Below, piece by piece: positions 8,614-16,945 of a DNA stretch of 60,678 bases. The position numbers were made by a program, and so were the translations under genes. Under the pieces are notes generated by a model. It did not search any database. It had not been told where the DNA came from and saw only the letters and a program-made list of their open reading frames with translations. The DNA comes from an uncultured bacterium (lineage in GTDB: Bacteria; Bacillota; Clostridia; Oscillospirales; Acutalibacteraceae), in NCBI GenBank assembly GCA_905215055.1, contig CAJMOH010000012.1, positions 1 to 60,678 on the forward strand, in the 5' to 3' direction. Every line of letters begins with the position of its first letter. Position 1 is the stretch's first letter.

Positions 8614-9446
8614 AAGATATCTATCTGATTACGGCGTCCTTTGTGGGGGAAATTCAGCGGGACTTTCTGGGCTATTTGGACATGGCCCGGCGGGCCGGCT
8701 ATACAGGGCTGGAGCTGTTTCGCGGCCCCTATGACCGCTACACGCCGGAACAGCTGAAGCAGGTTTTGGCGGAGTATGGGCTTACCGCCATCAGCGCCCA
8801 TGTGGACATAGAGGACACGGACAAAATGCTGGAATACCTGCCAGGCACCGGAGCCAAGTACATTGTCTGCCCGGGGCTGCATGTCTCCTCTCGGGAGGAG
8901 GCCTATGAGAAGGCGGAGCTTTTAAACCAGCTGGGGAAAAAGGCCAAGGCCGCCGGCCTTCGCTATGGATACCACAACCACAACAACGACTTTGACCGTT
9001 ACGGCGATGAAACGGTGATCGACATTTTTCTGAACAACACCGACCCGGAGCTGGTCACCTTTGAGCTGGACGCGGCCTGGGCCTGGCGGGCCGGCGTGAA
9101 CGCGGCGGAGTTTGTCACCGCTCACGGGGGCCGGTTTGACCTGATCCACGTCAAGGAGACCTCCCGGGTGCTGGGGCCGGAGGACGATATGAAGAAGCTG
9201 TTTGGCAGCGTGCCTCGGGACGCCGACGGCCGGCCCATTCTGACACCGGAGCTGAAGGAGAAATTTGAGGAGCGGCAGAAAATCAACTGCAAGCTGGGAG
9301 ACGGTCTTATCAACATGCCAGAGCTGAAAAAAGCGGCCGACGCCCAGGGGGCCAAGGCCTACATTGTGGAGCGGGAGTACGCCTATACCGGCGATAACTT
9401 CACCACCATTCTGGCGGACCGGGAATATCTCAGCGCTCTCAACTGA
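8610..9446 (+). CDS. Sugar phosphate isomerase/epimerase (xylose isomerase-like TIM barrel)
   Basis: The 278-residue product is an AP-endonuclease/xylose isomerase-type TIM barrel. Likely metal ligands and active-site groups are in SAHVDIED (about 62-69), YGYHNHNNDF (about 114-123), FELDAAWAW (about 149-157) and LIHVKE (about 175-180). Homologues isomerise or epimerise keto-sugars or inositol derivatives. The start is TTG at 8610 directly behind AAAAAAGGAGG and overlaps the preceding stop. Its place between an epimerase and a dehydrogenase remnant supports a carbohydrate-catabolic role; the exact substrate is not readable. Confidence 0.82.
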   Translation: MKDIYLITASFVGEIQRDFLGYLDMARRAGYTGLELFRGPYDRYTPEQLKQVLAEYGLTAISAHVDIEDTDKMLEYLPGTGAKYIVCPGLHVSSREEAYEKAELLNQLGKKAKAAGLRYGYHNHNNDFDRYGDETVIDIFLNNTDPELVTFELDAAWAWRAGVNAAEFVTAHGGRFDLIHVKETSRVLGPEDDMKKLFGSVPRDADGRPILTPELKEKFEERQKINCKLGDGLINMPELKKAADAQGAKAYIVEREYAYTGDNFTTILADREYLSALN

Positions 9447-9464
9447 CGCAAAGGAGGAATCATC

Positions 9465-10133
9465 ATGCAAATGATCATAGGCGGCAAGCATGTGGACGCT
9501 TCCAACGGAAAGACCTCTCAGGTGGTCAATCCGGCCACTGGTCAGGTGATTGACACCGTGCCGGAGGCCACGCTGGAGGATCTGGACCGGGCCATTGGCC
9601 TGGCTGTGGAGGGGCAGAAGGAGTGGAACGCCATTCCCCTGCACCAGCGGCTTGCCATTTTGGAGACCTACTGCCAGCTGCTCACCCGGGAGGAAACGGT
9701 AGAAAAAATCGCCCGGGTGATGTGCGAGGAGGGCGGAAAACTCCTTTGCGGCGGCAAGCGCAGCGGCGCCTTTGTGGAGCCCACGGTGATCGAGGTCACC
9801 CCGGAAATGGACATCGCCCGGGATATGGAGGTCTTTGGCCCGGTGTGGCCGGTCATTCCCTTTGACACACTGGAGGAGGCCCTGGAAATTGCCAACAACA
9901 CCATCTTCGGCCTGTCCTCCGGCGTGATTACCTCCAACATGCAGACCGCCATGAAGGTGGCCAACGGGATTCAGGCGGGGGCCTGCGTGATCAACGGCAC
10001 GGGCAATTACCGGCTGGCCCACCAGCCCTTTGGCGGGTACAAGTATTCCGGCGTGGGCCGTGAGGGCGCGGTGTCCACCCTGGAGGAAATGACCCAGCAG
10101 AAAATGATCTCCTTCAAGGGCATTTTAAACTGA
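9465..10133 (+). CDS. Aldehyde dehydrogenase family protein with large internal deletion (probably inactive)
   Basis: At 222 residues this is less than half the usual 480. Residues 1-90 match the N-terminal part of aldehyde dehydrogenases (GGKHVDASNGKTSQVVNPATG). From residue 91 the protein jumps to the region normally near residue 350 (GKLLCGGKRSGAFVEPTVIE) and continues to the normal C-terminus (QPFGGYKYSGVGREG). The missing 250 or so residues include the NAD-binding core and the catalytic cysteine and glutamate. The reading frame is intact across the junction, and the ribosome site AAAGGAGG is good, so a short protein may still be made. I infer an in-frame deletion and a non-catalytic product. 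Confidence 0.8.
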   Translation: MQMIIGGKHVDASNGKTSQVVNPATGQVIDTVPEATLEDLDRAIGLAVEGQKEWNAIPLHQRLAILETYCQLLTREETVEKIARVMCEEGGKLLCGGKRSGAFVEPTVIEVTPEMDIARDMEVFGPVWPVIPFDTLEEALEIANNTIFGLSSGVITSNMQTAMKVANGIQAGACVINGTGNYRLAHQPFGGYKYSGVGREGAVSTLEEMTQQKMISFKGILN

Positions 10134-10152
10134 ACCACTTTTTACCAGCTTG

Positions 10153-10161
10153 TGATATAAT
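10153..10161 (+). promoter_or_regulatory. Extended -10 promoter for the serine hydrolase gene
   Basis: TGA-TATAAT is an extended -10 box about 40 bases before the ATG at 10201. No good -35 is present at the expected spacing, which fits an extended -10 promoter. Confidence 0.5.
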
Positions 10162-10200
10162 AAAGACGCGAACGCGAAAATGGAAAGGAGCGCTATCCCA

Positions 10201-11688
10201 ATGAGAAAAGAATTTGAACGGGCCACGCCGGAATCGGTGGGACTGAACAGCCAGGACATTCTCCGCTACATTGAGGACCTGGAGCACAGCACCACCGAAA
10301 TGCACGGCCTGATGATTATGCGCCACGGCAAGGTCTGCGCCGAGGGCTGGTGGGCGCCTTATGGCCCCAACCTGCGCCACGGCCTCCAGTCCCACACCAA
10401 AACCTACGCCGCCACCGCTGTGGGTATTGCTTATACCCAAGGCATTTTGAAGCTGGACGAGCGGGTGATTGACATTTTCCCGGAGGAATCCCCGGAGAAT
10501 CCCAGCGAAAACCTGAAGAAGCTGACGGTGCGGGACGTGCTTTGCATGGGCTGCGGCATGGATGAAATGCCCAGGAACTCCGAGCACTGGATTCGGGATT
10601 TCCTGCACATCCCCGTCAATCACAAGCCCGGCACCACCTTTATGTACAACTCCACCGGCTCTACCATGCTGGGCGCCATTGTGCGGAAAAAGACCGGCAA
10701 GGGCCTCCAGGAGTTTTTGACGGAGAACCTGTTTTTGAAAATCGGCATCAATCCCGACAACCTGCGCTGGTACTGCATGGCCGACGGCATGGAGACCGGC
10801 GGCGGCGGTCTGCTGTCCACCCTGGAGGACAACCTGCGCCTGATGAAGCTGTACGCCGACGGCGGCGTGTGGGAGGGCGAGCGGATTTTGGCCGAGGACT
10901 ATGTAAAGCTGGCCACCTCCCTTCAGAACGAGTCCGCCACTGAGTCCATCAACAATCCCGAAGCCTTTGACAACTTCCTGGGCTATGGGTTCCAGATCTG
11001 GATGTGCAAGCCCAAGGGCGTGTACCGGGCCGACGGCGCCATGGGGCAGTTTACCATTGTCTGCCCAGAGCAGGATATGATTATCGCCATCAATGAGACG
11101 GCGGTGGGCGCCCACTGGGCGCAGAACACCCTGGACATCACCTGGAACTATCTGGCCAAGGTGGACAGCGCTCCCGTCTCTCAGGATGAGAAGGCCCAGG
11201 ATGACCTGCAGCGCAAGCTTCGCACTCTGAACACCCCCAATCCCGCCTACAAGCCTTATAGCCCCATGATTCCGGAGATCACCGGCAAGCGGTATCAAAT
11301 CACCCAGGGCCGGCTCACCCCCGAGGTGGTCAGCTTTATGGGCGGCGCCACCGTGCTGGAGGCGGCGTCCTGCTCCTTCGACTTTGACAACTACGGCTGC
11401 GTGTGGAATATCACCACCCCCGAAGGGGAGCAGGTGCCGGTGCGGGTGGCCACCTATGGCGGGCGGTTCACCAACCTGGTCAAGCGGCCCGAGGACCAGG
11501 TCCAAATGCTGGTAACCAGCGGCTCCTGGCTGGCGGAGGACACCTTCCAGATTGTCTGCCGCTGGACGCAGACCTGCTTTACAAAAAAGCTGAACTTCCG
11601 CTTTACCCAGGAGGGCTTTACAGTGGAGGCTGCCTCCAACTCCGCCTTCCCAGAGCCTCAAGCCGCCATCAGCGCCAAGCTGATTTAA
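10201..11688 (+). CDS. Serine hydrolase, beta-lactamase class C/penicillin-binding protein family
   Basis: The 495-residue product has the class C beta-lactamase fold in its first 330 residues: SHTK (an SxxK motif, about residue 62) and YNS (about 143) are visible, and GAMGQF near 281 occupies the third-motif region. There is no signal peptide, so it probably acts in the cytosol, like many esterase or amidase members of this family. The last 150 residues form an extra beta-rich domain of unknown role. The ATG at 10201 follows AAAGGAG; an upstream ATG at 10180 would have none. It is probably monocistronic, between its own promoter and a strong terminator. Confidence 0.82.
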   Translation: MRKEFERATPESVGLNSQDILRYIEDLEHSTTEMHGLMIMRHGKVCAEGWWAPYGPNLRHGLQSHTKTYAATAVGIAYTQGILKLDERVIDIFPEESPENPSENLKKLTVRDVLCMGCGMDEMPRNSEHWIRDFLHIPVNHKPGTTFMYNSTGSTMLGAIVRKKTGKGLQEFLTENLFLKIGINPDNLRWYCMADGMETGGGGLLSTLEDNLRLMKLYADGGVWEGERILAEDYVKLATSLQNESATESINNPEAFDNFLGYGFQIWMCKPKGVYRADGAMGQFTIVCPEQDMIIAINETAVGAHWAQNTLDITWNYLAKVDSAPVSQDEKAQDDLQRKLRTLNTPNPAYKPYSPMIPEITGKRYQITQGRLTPEVVSFMGGATVLEAASCSFDFDNYGCVWNITTPEGEQVPVRVATYGGRFTNLVKRPEDQVQMLVTSGSWLAEDTFQIVCRWTQTCFTKKLNFRFTQEGFTVEAASNSAFPEPQAAISAKLI

Positions 11689-11715
11689 AAGGGGCTCTCG
11701 AAAAAAACACAAAGG

Positions 11716-11756
11716 AAAAGGCCTTGGCTTCTCAGGGAAGCCAAGGCCTTTTTTTC
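11716..11756. terminator. Bidirectional intrinsic terminator
   Basis: AAAAGGCCTTGGCTT and its complement flank a short loop and are followed by seven T. The A/T tracts on both sides make it work for the serine hydrolase (+) and the response regulator (-), which converge here. Confidence 0.88.
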
Positions 11757-11772
11757 GCGCGAAGCCGGCAGG

Positions 11773-13347
11773 TCACTTCTTTTTCCGCTCGTCGCTGGGA
11801 GAGACTCCGGTACACCGGCGGTAGACCTGAGAGAAATAGGAGAAATTGTCGTACCCCAGCTTAGAGGCAATCACACTGACGGGCAGGCTGGTGGTAGTCA
11901 GCAGCAGCCGGGCCGATTCCATCTTTCGCTGGGTGATGTATTCCTTCAGGGGAATGCCCACCTCTGTTTTGAACACCCGGGAAAGATAGTCCGCGTTCAT
12001 ATACAGGGCGGTGGCCACGTCGTTGACGTTCAGGGTTTGGTCCAGATTGTCCTCCACATATTTGCGAACCTGCTCCACCAGCTTTTTTTCGTTTCCCGCA
12101 AAGGTCTCCTTTCTGGGGAAGCAGGCTGTCAGGGCCTTGAGAGCGGCTTGAATTTCCGGCAGGGAGGAGGCGCTGTCCCCCTGCTCGATGGCGGCCAGAA
12201 GCCCGGGGGATTCCAGCTCCAGAGTCCGGGCGGCGTTGAGGCCCACCTGCTGAAACTGTACCCAAAAGTTTCGCAGAACGCGCTGGTCCATGTCCCCCGA
12301 GTTCACCAGGGAGTCCAAATAGCCCAGGGCCTCTTCCTCCACCCCGTCGCCCAGTCCCTGAGACAGCAGGCTTTCCCACCGGCGCAGCTGCACCGTGTCC
12401 AAAAGCTTTTCCACATGGAGCCGGTCCGAGCGGTGAGTGGGGCGGAAGATACCCCTTTCCCGCAGCACGTTGTTCTGCTTGGCGTCCAGCAGGAGAGAGG
12501 CCTGACCGTTCAGCTCCTTCAAAGGCACCACCGGGGTGACGTAAAAGGCGATCTCGCAGGGCAGGTGCTGAGAGATGGCCAGATAGGCCTGGTTCAGCAA
12601 ACGCAGCGCTTCTTCGAGGTGGGGAAATTTCCCCTGGGGAGCGTAGATGAACCAGCCCAGAGAGGTGCGGTCAATGGAAAAGGGCAGAATGCCGAATTGC
12701 GCTTTTTCATACAGCTCGGCCATCATGTTGTTCATGGCGTACACCCACTCCTGGGTGGGCCAGGGCTCGGCGTGCCAGCGGAGCAAATGACCCCACGCCG
12801 CAAAGCACTGGCTCTCTGGCAGAAGGTGCCTTCCCAGCTTGCCCAGCACCTCCTGCAAGGCGTGAATGGACAGAGGCCGCCCGGCAATCCAATCGCTGAA
12901 CAGGTTTTGAAACAGGGCGGCCTCCTGGTTTTTAGCGATCACCCCGTAATGGCGCAGCTCCTTGTCGGCGCTGGTGTCTTTCACCCGGGCGATGGCCCGG
13001 GCCACCGTGGCCTGAATCTCGTCATAGCGGGCCGGCTGCAGGATGTAGTCAAAGCAGCCCAGCTGAATGGCCTCCTTGGCATAGAGAAAGTCGGCGTGAG
13101 AGGTGAGAAACACGCAGACAAAATCCATGCCCTTGTTTCTGGCCCAGCGCAGCAGGGAAAGGCCGTTTTCCCCGGGCATTTCAATGTCGCACAGCAGGAT
13201 GTCCACCGGCTCCTGAGAAAGAATTTCCTTGGCCTTGGCGGCGCTGCTGGCGGTGCGGATGGAGGTGACTCCCAGGGTGTCCCAGTCCAGCCCGGAAATA
13301 AGACCGCTTAAAACGCGGATTTGATCGTCAACAAGTAGAACAGTCAT
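11773..13347 (-). CDS. Response regulator with AraC-type DNA-binding domain (YesN-like)
   Basis: The 524-residue product has an N-terminal receiver domain (VLLVDDQ at 3-9; phospho-acceptor aspartate in LLCDIEMPGENG near 55) and a C-terminal AraC/XylS helix-turn-helix pair (about 420-520; LGYDNFSYFSQVYRRCTGVSP). The 280-residue middle is typical of YesN-type regulators of sugar ABC transporters. It overlaps the sensor kinase gene by four bases, so both are made from one mRNA starting at the promoter at 15096-15124. It most likely activates the divergent binding-protein gene at 15293 through the phased repeats between them. Confidence 0.9.
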   Translation of the reverse strand: MTVLLVDDQIRVLSGLISGLDWDTLGVTSIRTASSAAKAKEILSQEPVDILLCDIEMPGENGLSLLRWARNKGMDFVCVFLTSHADFLYAKEAIQLGCFDYILQPARYDEIQATVARAIARVKDTSADKELRHYGVIAKNQEAALFQNLFSDWIAGRPLSIHALQEVLGKLGRHLLPESQCFAAWGHLLRWHAEPWPTQEWVYAMNNMMAELYEKAQFGILPFSIDRTSLGWFIYAPQGKFPHLEEALRLLNQAYLAISQHLPCEIAFYVTPVVPLKELNGQASLLLDAKQNNVLRERGIFRPTHRSDRLHVEKLLDTVQLRRWESLLSQGLGDGVEEEALGYLDSLVNSGDMDQRVLRNFWVQFQQVGLNAARTLELESPGLLAAIEQGDSASSLPEIQAALKALTACFPRKETFAGNEKKLVEQVRKYVEDNLDQTLNVNDVATALYMNADYLSRVFKTEVGIPLKEYITQRKMESARLLLTTTSLPVSVIASKLGYDNFSYFSQVYRRCTGVSPSDERKKK

Positions 13348-15071
13348 TCCGGTATGTTCCCCGTCCTTTCTGGATTGGTGGGAAGAAACAGCTCCACGCA
13401 GGCTCCATCCGTTAAGTTCCGGAAGGAGAGGGTAGCCTGTCCTTCATAGAGCAGCTGCAGCCGGTGGCGGATGTTGGAAATGCCCACATGATTTTGGGTA
13501 TAAATGCTCTCCAAGGGACCGTTCAGCTTTTCCAGGTCCTGGGGAGAGAAGCCGCCGCCGTTGTCGCTGATGGATACATAGAGATAGCTGTTGTCCTCGC
13601 CGGGCAGGCAGCCGCATCGAATTCGGATCTCCAGGGGAGAATCCTGCCGGCAGGAATGCTTCAGGGAGTTTTCCACAAAGGTGAGCAGAGACAGTGTAGG
13701 CACGGGAATTTTCAGCGTGTCCGCGTCAATGCTCAGTTTCAGCTGGGGAGGCAGCTGGGTGCCCGCCCCCTGAATGCGCACATAGCTTTCCACAGAGGCC
13801 AGCTCCGCCTTCAGGGGGACCAGCTTGGCGCTGTCCTGAAAGATGCTGCGAAGATAGGTGGAAAGGTCCAGAATGGCGTCCTGAATGGCCTGATATTTTT
13901 CCTCGCCCGCAAGGGAATACAGCAGATTCAGGCAGTTTAAAAAGAAGTGAGGCCGGATCTGCAGGTGCAGATATTGCAGCTTGGCGTGCTGATTAGCCAG
14001 CTGCTGCTCATAGGCGTCAATTTTTTGCTGCTGGATGGTGTCCAGCATGGTGTTGACGGTTTGCGAGATCTGGTTGACCTCTTGAATTTTAGACTTCTGG
14101 GGTACTCGAATGGTGGTGTCGCCGCCCTGAATGGCCCGCATGGTGCGGGTGAGAGTTCCCACCGGTTCCAGCAGCAGACGGCGCAGGGTAAGCCAGCACA
14201 GGGGAATACAGGCAAGCAGCACCAGCGTGATTAAAAGAAGAATCTGCTGCATGGCGCTCAGCTGGCCCAAAAAGCTTTTTGTGGGGCTGGCATAGCAGAG
14301 AAAGCCCATGTCCCGGGACAGCTCCAGGGTGGTGATCTCCCAGGCAGAGCCGTCCTCCGTGTGAAACAGAGTCTGACCCTCCTGAGGGTCAGGGGCGGGG
14401 AGCAGCTCCCCGCCAAAGGCAGCCTGCGGGCAATAAGCGGCGCCGTCCGGCTGGGCAAAAAAGATCCGGCTGTCCTCCTCCATGCCGGTATAGCTTAGCA
14501 GAGAGGGGTCCACCATGGCGGCAACAGCTGTTTGCTGGTAATTATAGGTTAGAAGCAGCACCGTTCTGTCGGAAAAGGCCAGCGTTTCCCACTGAAGGGA
14601 AAACTCCTTTCGGTTGGCGGCGTCCATCACCGCCTGGCGCAGAACCATCAGATCGTCCTGCGGGTAGGTGGTGTCATAAACAGGCCGGTACAGGTCCTGG
14701 GACTGAGAGTACAGGGCAAAGGCCCCCGCAAGCTCTCGAGAGCGCAGCAGGGTCCGGCTTTGATAGTCAAAAAAGCGAGAGGCAATGTAGGCTTCTGTTT
14801 TCGTGTTGGAGTAGATCACCTCGGCAAACTGGGTGTCGTTGGCAACCGTCACGTTCAGAAATTCCTCCAGCACCTGGATGGTGTCCTCCCACTGGGCCAG
14901 ATACACCTGCAAGGTGCTTAAACGGCCTGTGCGAAGGGTCTCCCGGTGCTGGCGCACGGTGTAGGTGTCAAACAGAAGAACCGCCACAAAGAGGGGGATG
15001 ACCACCATGGCCAGGGTCAATGTTGCAGCCTTGCGAAAAGGGACTGCCCGGGATTTGTGAAAAATCCACAT
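13344..15071 (-). CDS. Sensor histidine kinase (YesM-like)
   Basis: The 575-residue product has a membrane segment at about 16-36, an extracytoplasmic sensor domain (about 40-275), a second membrane segment (about 278-300), a HAMP linker, and a kinase core with phospho-acceptor motif QIRPHFFLNCLNLLYSLA (about 375-392). The ATP-binding motifs are FVENSLKHS and SDNGGGF. This is the YesM/LytS-type His_kinase layout that pairs with AraC-type regulators and senses extracellular sugars or the binding protein. The ATG follows AAAGGAGGCAGCGG on the minus strand. It forms an operon with the downstream regulator. Confidence 0.9.
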   Translation of the reverse strand: MWIFHKSRAVPFRKAATLTLAMVVIPLFVAVLLFDTYTVRQHRETLRTGRLSTLQVYLAQWEDTIQVLEEFLNVTVANDTQFAEVIYSNTKTEAYIASRFFDYQSRTLLRSRELAGAFALYSQSQDLYRPVYDTTYPQDDLMVLRQAVMDAANRKEFSLQWETLAFSDRTVLLLTYNYQQTAVAAMVDPSLLSYTGMEEDSRIFFAQPDGAAYCPQAAFGGELLPAPDPQEGQTLFHTEDGSAWEITTLELSRDMGFLCYASPTKSFLGQLSAMQQILLLITLVLLACIPLCWLTLRRLLLEPVGTLTRTMRAIQGGDTTIRVPQKSKIQEVNQISQTVNTMLDTIQQQKIDAYEQQLANQHAKLQYLHLQIRPHFFLNCLNLLYSLAGEEKYQAIQDAILDLSTYLRSIFQDSAKLVPLKAELASVESYVRIQGAGTQLPPQLKLSIDADTLKIPVPTLSLLTFVENSLKHSCRQDSPLEIRIRCGCLPGEDNSYLYVSISDNGGGFSPQDLEKLNGPLESIYTQNHVGISNIRHRLQLLYEGQATLSFRNLTDGACVELFLPTNPERTGNIPE

Positions 15072-15095
15072 TCCGCTGCCTCCTTTCAGGAAAAA

Positions 15096-15124
15096 AGTAT
15101 AGCATAACTTGTTGATGTTGTAAA
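15096..15124 (-). promoter_or_regulatory. Promoter of the sensor kinase/response regulator operon
   Basis: Read on the minus strand, TTTACA and TATACT are separated by 17 bases. The site lies 25 bases upstream of the kinase start, next to the first of three repeats. Confidence 0.7.
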
Positions 15125-15128
15125 GGAA

Positions 15129-15205
15129 GTCGGAAAATTAACAGTAAAAGTCGGGTTTTCAACAATTGTTTTTTGCAAATTTGTAAATTAGTCGGATTCT
15201 CAACA
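15129..15205. promoter_or_regulatory. Three phased repeats, probable response-regulator operator
   Basis: GTCGG-N6-AACA occurs at 15129-15143, 15150-15164 and 15191-15205. Start spacings of 21 and 41 bases equal about two and four helical turns, so all sites face the same side of the DNA. They lie between the divergent kinase and binding-protein promoters, where a YesN-type activator would bind. Confidence 0.6.
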
Positions 15206-15247
15206 TCGCCCTTTGGAAAATTGATAGAAAAATGCCCAGGATGACCC

Positions 15248-15253
15248 TATAAT
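15248..15253 (+). promoter_or_regulatory. -10 box of the binding-protein/permease operon
   Basis: A perfect TATAAT lies 40 bases before the lipoprotein start. There is no acceptable -35 at 17 bases; the nearest, TTGATA at 15221, is 21 bases away. A strong -10 with a poor -35 is typical of an activator-dependent promoter. Confidence 0.55.
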
Positions 15254-15292
15254 ATAGTCACAACTTCCACAAAGGAAGGACGAAAGGAGCAG

Positions 15293-16870
15293 ATGAAAGT
15301 GACGAAATCATGGAAGAAGGCCGCCGCGGCTCTGCTGGCAGCGCTGATGGTGACCGGCACTCTGACCGCCTGCGGCGGAAACGGGGACTCTTCAACAAGC
15401 TCTGGCTCTGCGGACAGCAGCGCCGCGGAGGGCAGCAGCTCCACCACGGAAACCTCGGAAACTGGCGAAACCGCCGATCCCGGCGAGGTTGTCACCCTGA
15501 AGGTTTGGGGCTTTACCAACGCGGCTCCCGACACCAACGAGATGAACGCTGTGGCCGACGCCGTCAACGAGCTGACCCGGGACACCATTGGCGTGGAAAT
15601 CGAGCTGACCCGCAGCTTCGACTACGAAACCCTGAATCTGGCACTTACCTCCGGCGAAAAGCTGGATCTGCTGCAGACCCACTCTTATTCTCCCGGTCTG
15701 TCCTCCATGGTGACCAACGGCTATGTGCAGCCCATCGATGACCTGCTCAGCGAATACGGCCAGGACATTCTGGAAGTCGTCCCTGAGAGCTACATGAAGG
15801 TTGGCGCTGTAAACGGCGAGCAGTACGGCACGCCCGACCTGAAGGATACCGCCCGGTCCGCCGGCTTCGCCATGCGCAGCGACATTCTGGATGAGCTGGG
15901 CATCGACCCCGAGTCCATCACCACCTGGGAGGATGTTCACGACGTGCTGGTGCAGGTCCGTGATACCTATCCCGACCTGTATCCGCTGGTTCCTTCCTGG
16001 TCCCAGGGCGGCATGCAGGAAGTGCTTACCTATGACGCCTTGACGGTTCCCAACAACCTGGCCGTTCTGGAAGACGTGTTCCAGGACAGCACAGAGGTTG
16101 TGTGCCTCTATGAAACCGAAGGCTATAAGGAATTCTGCGAACGGATGTACCAGTGGAACCAGGAGGGCTTGATTATGCCCGACGCCACCACTACCACTGA
16201 CAACAACCTGATGGCGTCCGTGGGCTTTGCCGACTATGAGAACATCAAGCCCGGCAAGGAGCTGGAAATCAAAAAGGCCTGGGGCATCGACTGCGACCTG
16301 GTTCAGCTCAACGAGCCCTATACCTACACCAACCAGATTATCGGCGACCTGTGGGTGATTCCCACTGTGTGCGAGAACGCCGAGAAGGCTATGCAGCTGC
16401 TGAATATGATGTACAGCGACGCCGAGCTGTCCAACACTCTGATTAACGGTGTGGAAGGCCGTCATTGGGAATGGGCCAACGAGGAGCAGACCATGATTAA
16501 GGCTCCCGAGGGCGTAGAGACCTCTGGCAGCACTGGTTACGAAAGCCTCGACTGGGCATGGCCCAACTGCCGCATCACTCCCGTTTGGGAAGGCGGCGAG
16601 GAGGATCAGTGGGACCAGCTGCAGGCATTCTGTGACGCGGCTCATGAAAGCCCCGCTTTGGGCTTTGTGTTCGACCAGACTCCTGTGATGAACCAAATCA
16701 CCGCCTGCGGCAACGTTGTTACCCAGTATAACAACGCTCTCCGCTGGGGCGAGCTGAATCCCGATGAGGCGATTCCCGAGTTTATCTCCGCGCTGAAGAG
16801 CGCCGGTGTGGACGACATCGTGAACGAGTGCCAGTCTCAGCTGGACGCTTACCTGGCAGAGAACGGCTAA
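15293..16870 (+). CDS. Sugar ABC transporter substrate-binding lipoprotein (LplA-like)
   Basis: The 525-residue product begins with a lipoprotein signal (KK-rich start, hydrophobic core, lipobox LTAC with Cys27), followed by a serine/threonine/glutamate-rich spacer. The body is a type I extracellular solute-binding protein; INGVEGRHWEW near 385 resembles the conserved segment of LplA/YtcQ-type oligosaccharide-binding proteins. It would capture an oligosaccharide outside the membrane and deliver it to the permeases at 16946 and 17880. AAAGGAGC precedes the ATG. No ATP-binding subunit is nearby, as is usual for these CUT1 systems that share a MsmX-like ATPase. Confidence 0.9.
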   Translation: MKVTKSWKKAAAALLAALMVTGTLTACGGNGDSSTSSGSADSSAAEGSSSTTETSETGETADPGEVVTLKVWGFTNAAPDTNEMNAVADAVNELTRDTIGVEIELTRSFDYETLNLALTSGEKLDLLQTHSYSPGLSSMVTNGYVQPIDDLLSEYGQDILEVVPESYMKVGAVNGEQYGTPDLKDTARSAGFAMRSDILDELGIDPESITTWEDVHDVLVQVRDTYPDLYPLVPSWSQGGMQEVLTYDALTVPNNLAVLEDVFQDSTEVVCLYETEGYKEFCERMYQWNQEGLIMPDATTTTDNNLMASVGFADYENIKPGKELEIKKAWGIDCDLVQLNEPYTYTNQIIGDLWVIPTVCENAEKAMQLLNMMYSDAELSNTLINGVEGRHWEWANEEQTMIKAPEGVETSGSTGYESLDWAWPNCRITPVWEGGEEDQWDQLQAFCDAAHESPALGFVFDQTPVMNQITACGNVVTQYNNALRWGELNPDEAIPEFISALKSAGVDDIVNECQSQLDAYLAENG

Positions 16871-16885
16871 ATCGATACTTGAGAG

Positions 16886-16917
16886 AGCGGGCCGCGGCAA
16901 TCCCGGCCCGCTTTTTC
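16886..16917 (+). terminator. Intercistronic hairpin with T-tract between binding protein and permeases
   Basis: AGCGGGCCG (16886-16894) pairs with CGGCCCGCT (16904-16912) and is followed by TTTTCT. It should terminate a fraction of transcripts, so that the binding protein is made in excess over the permeases. Confidence 0.7.
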
Positions 16918-16945
16918 TATAAAAAAGCGCGAGGAGGAAAGCTTT

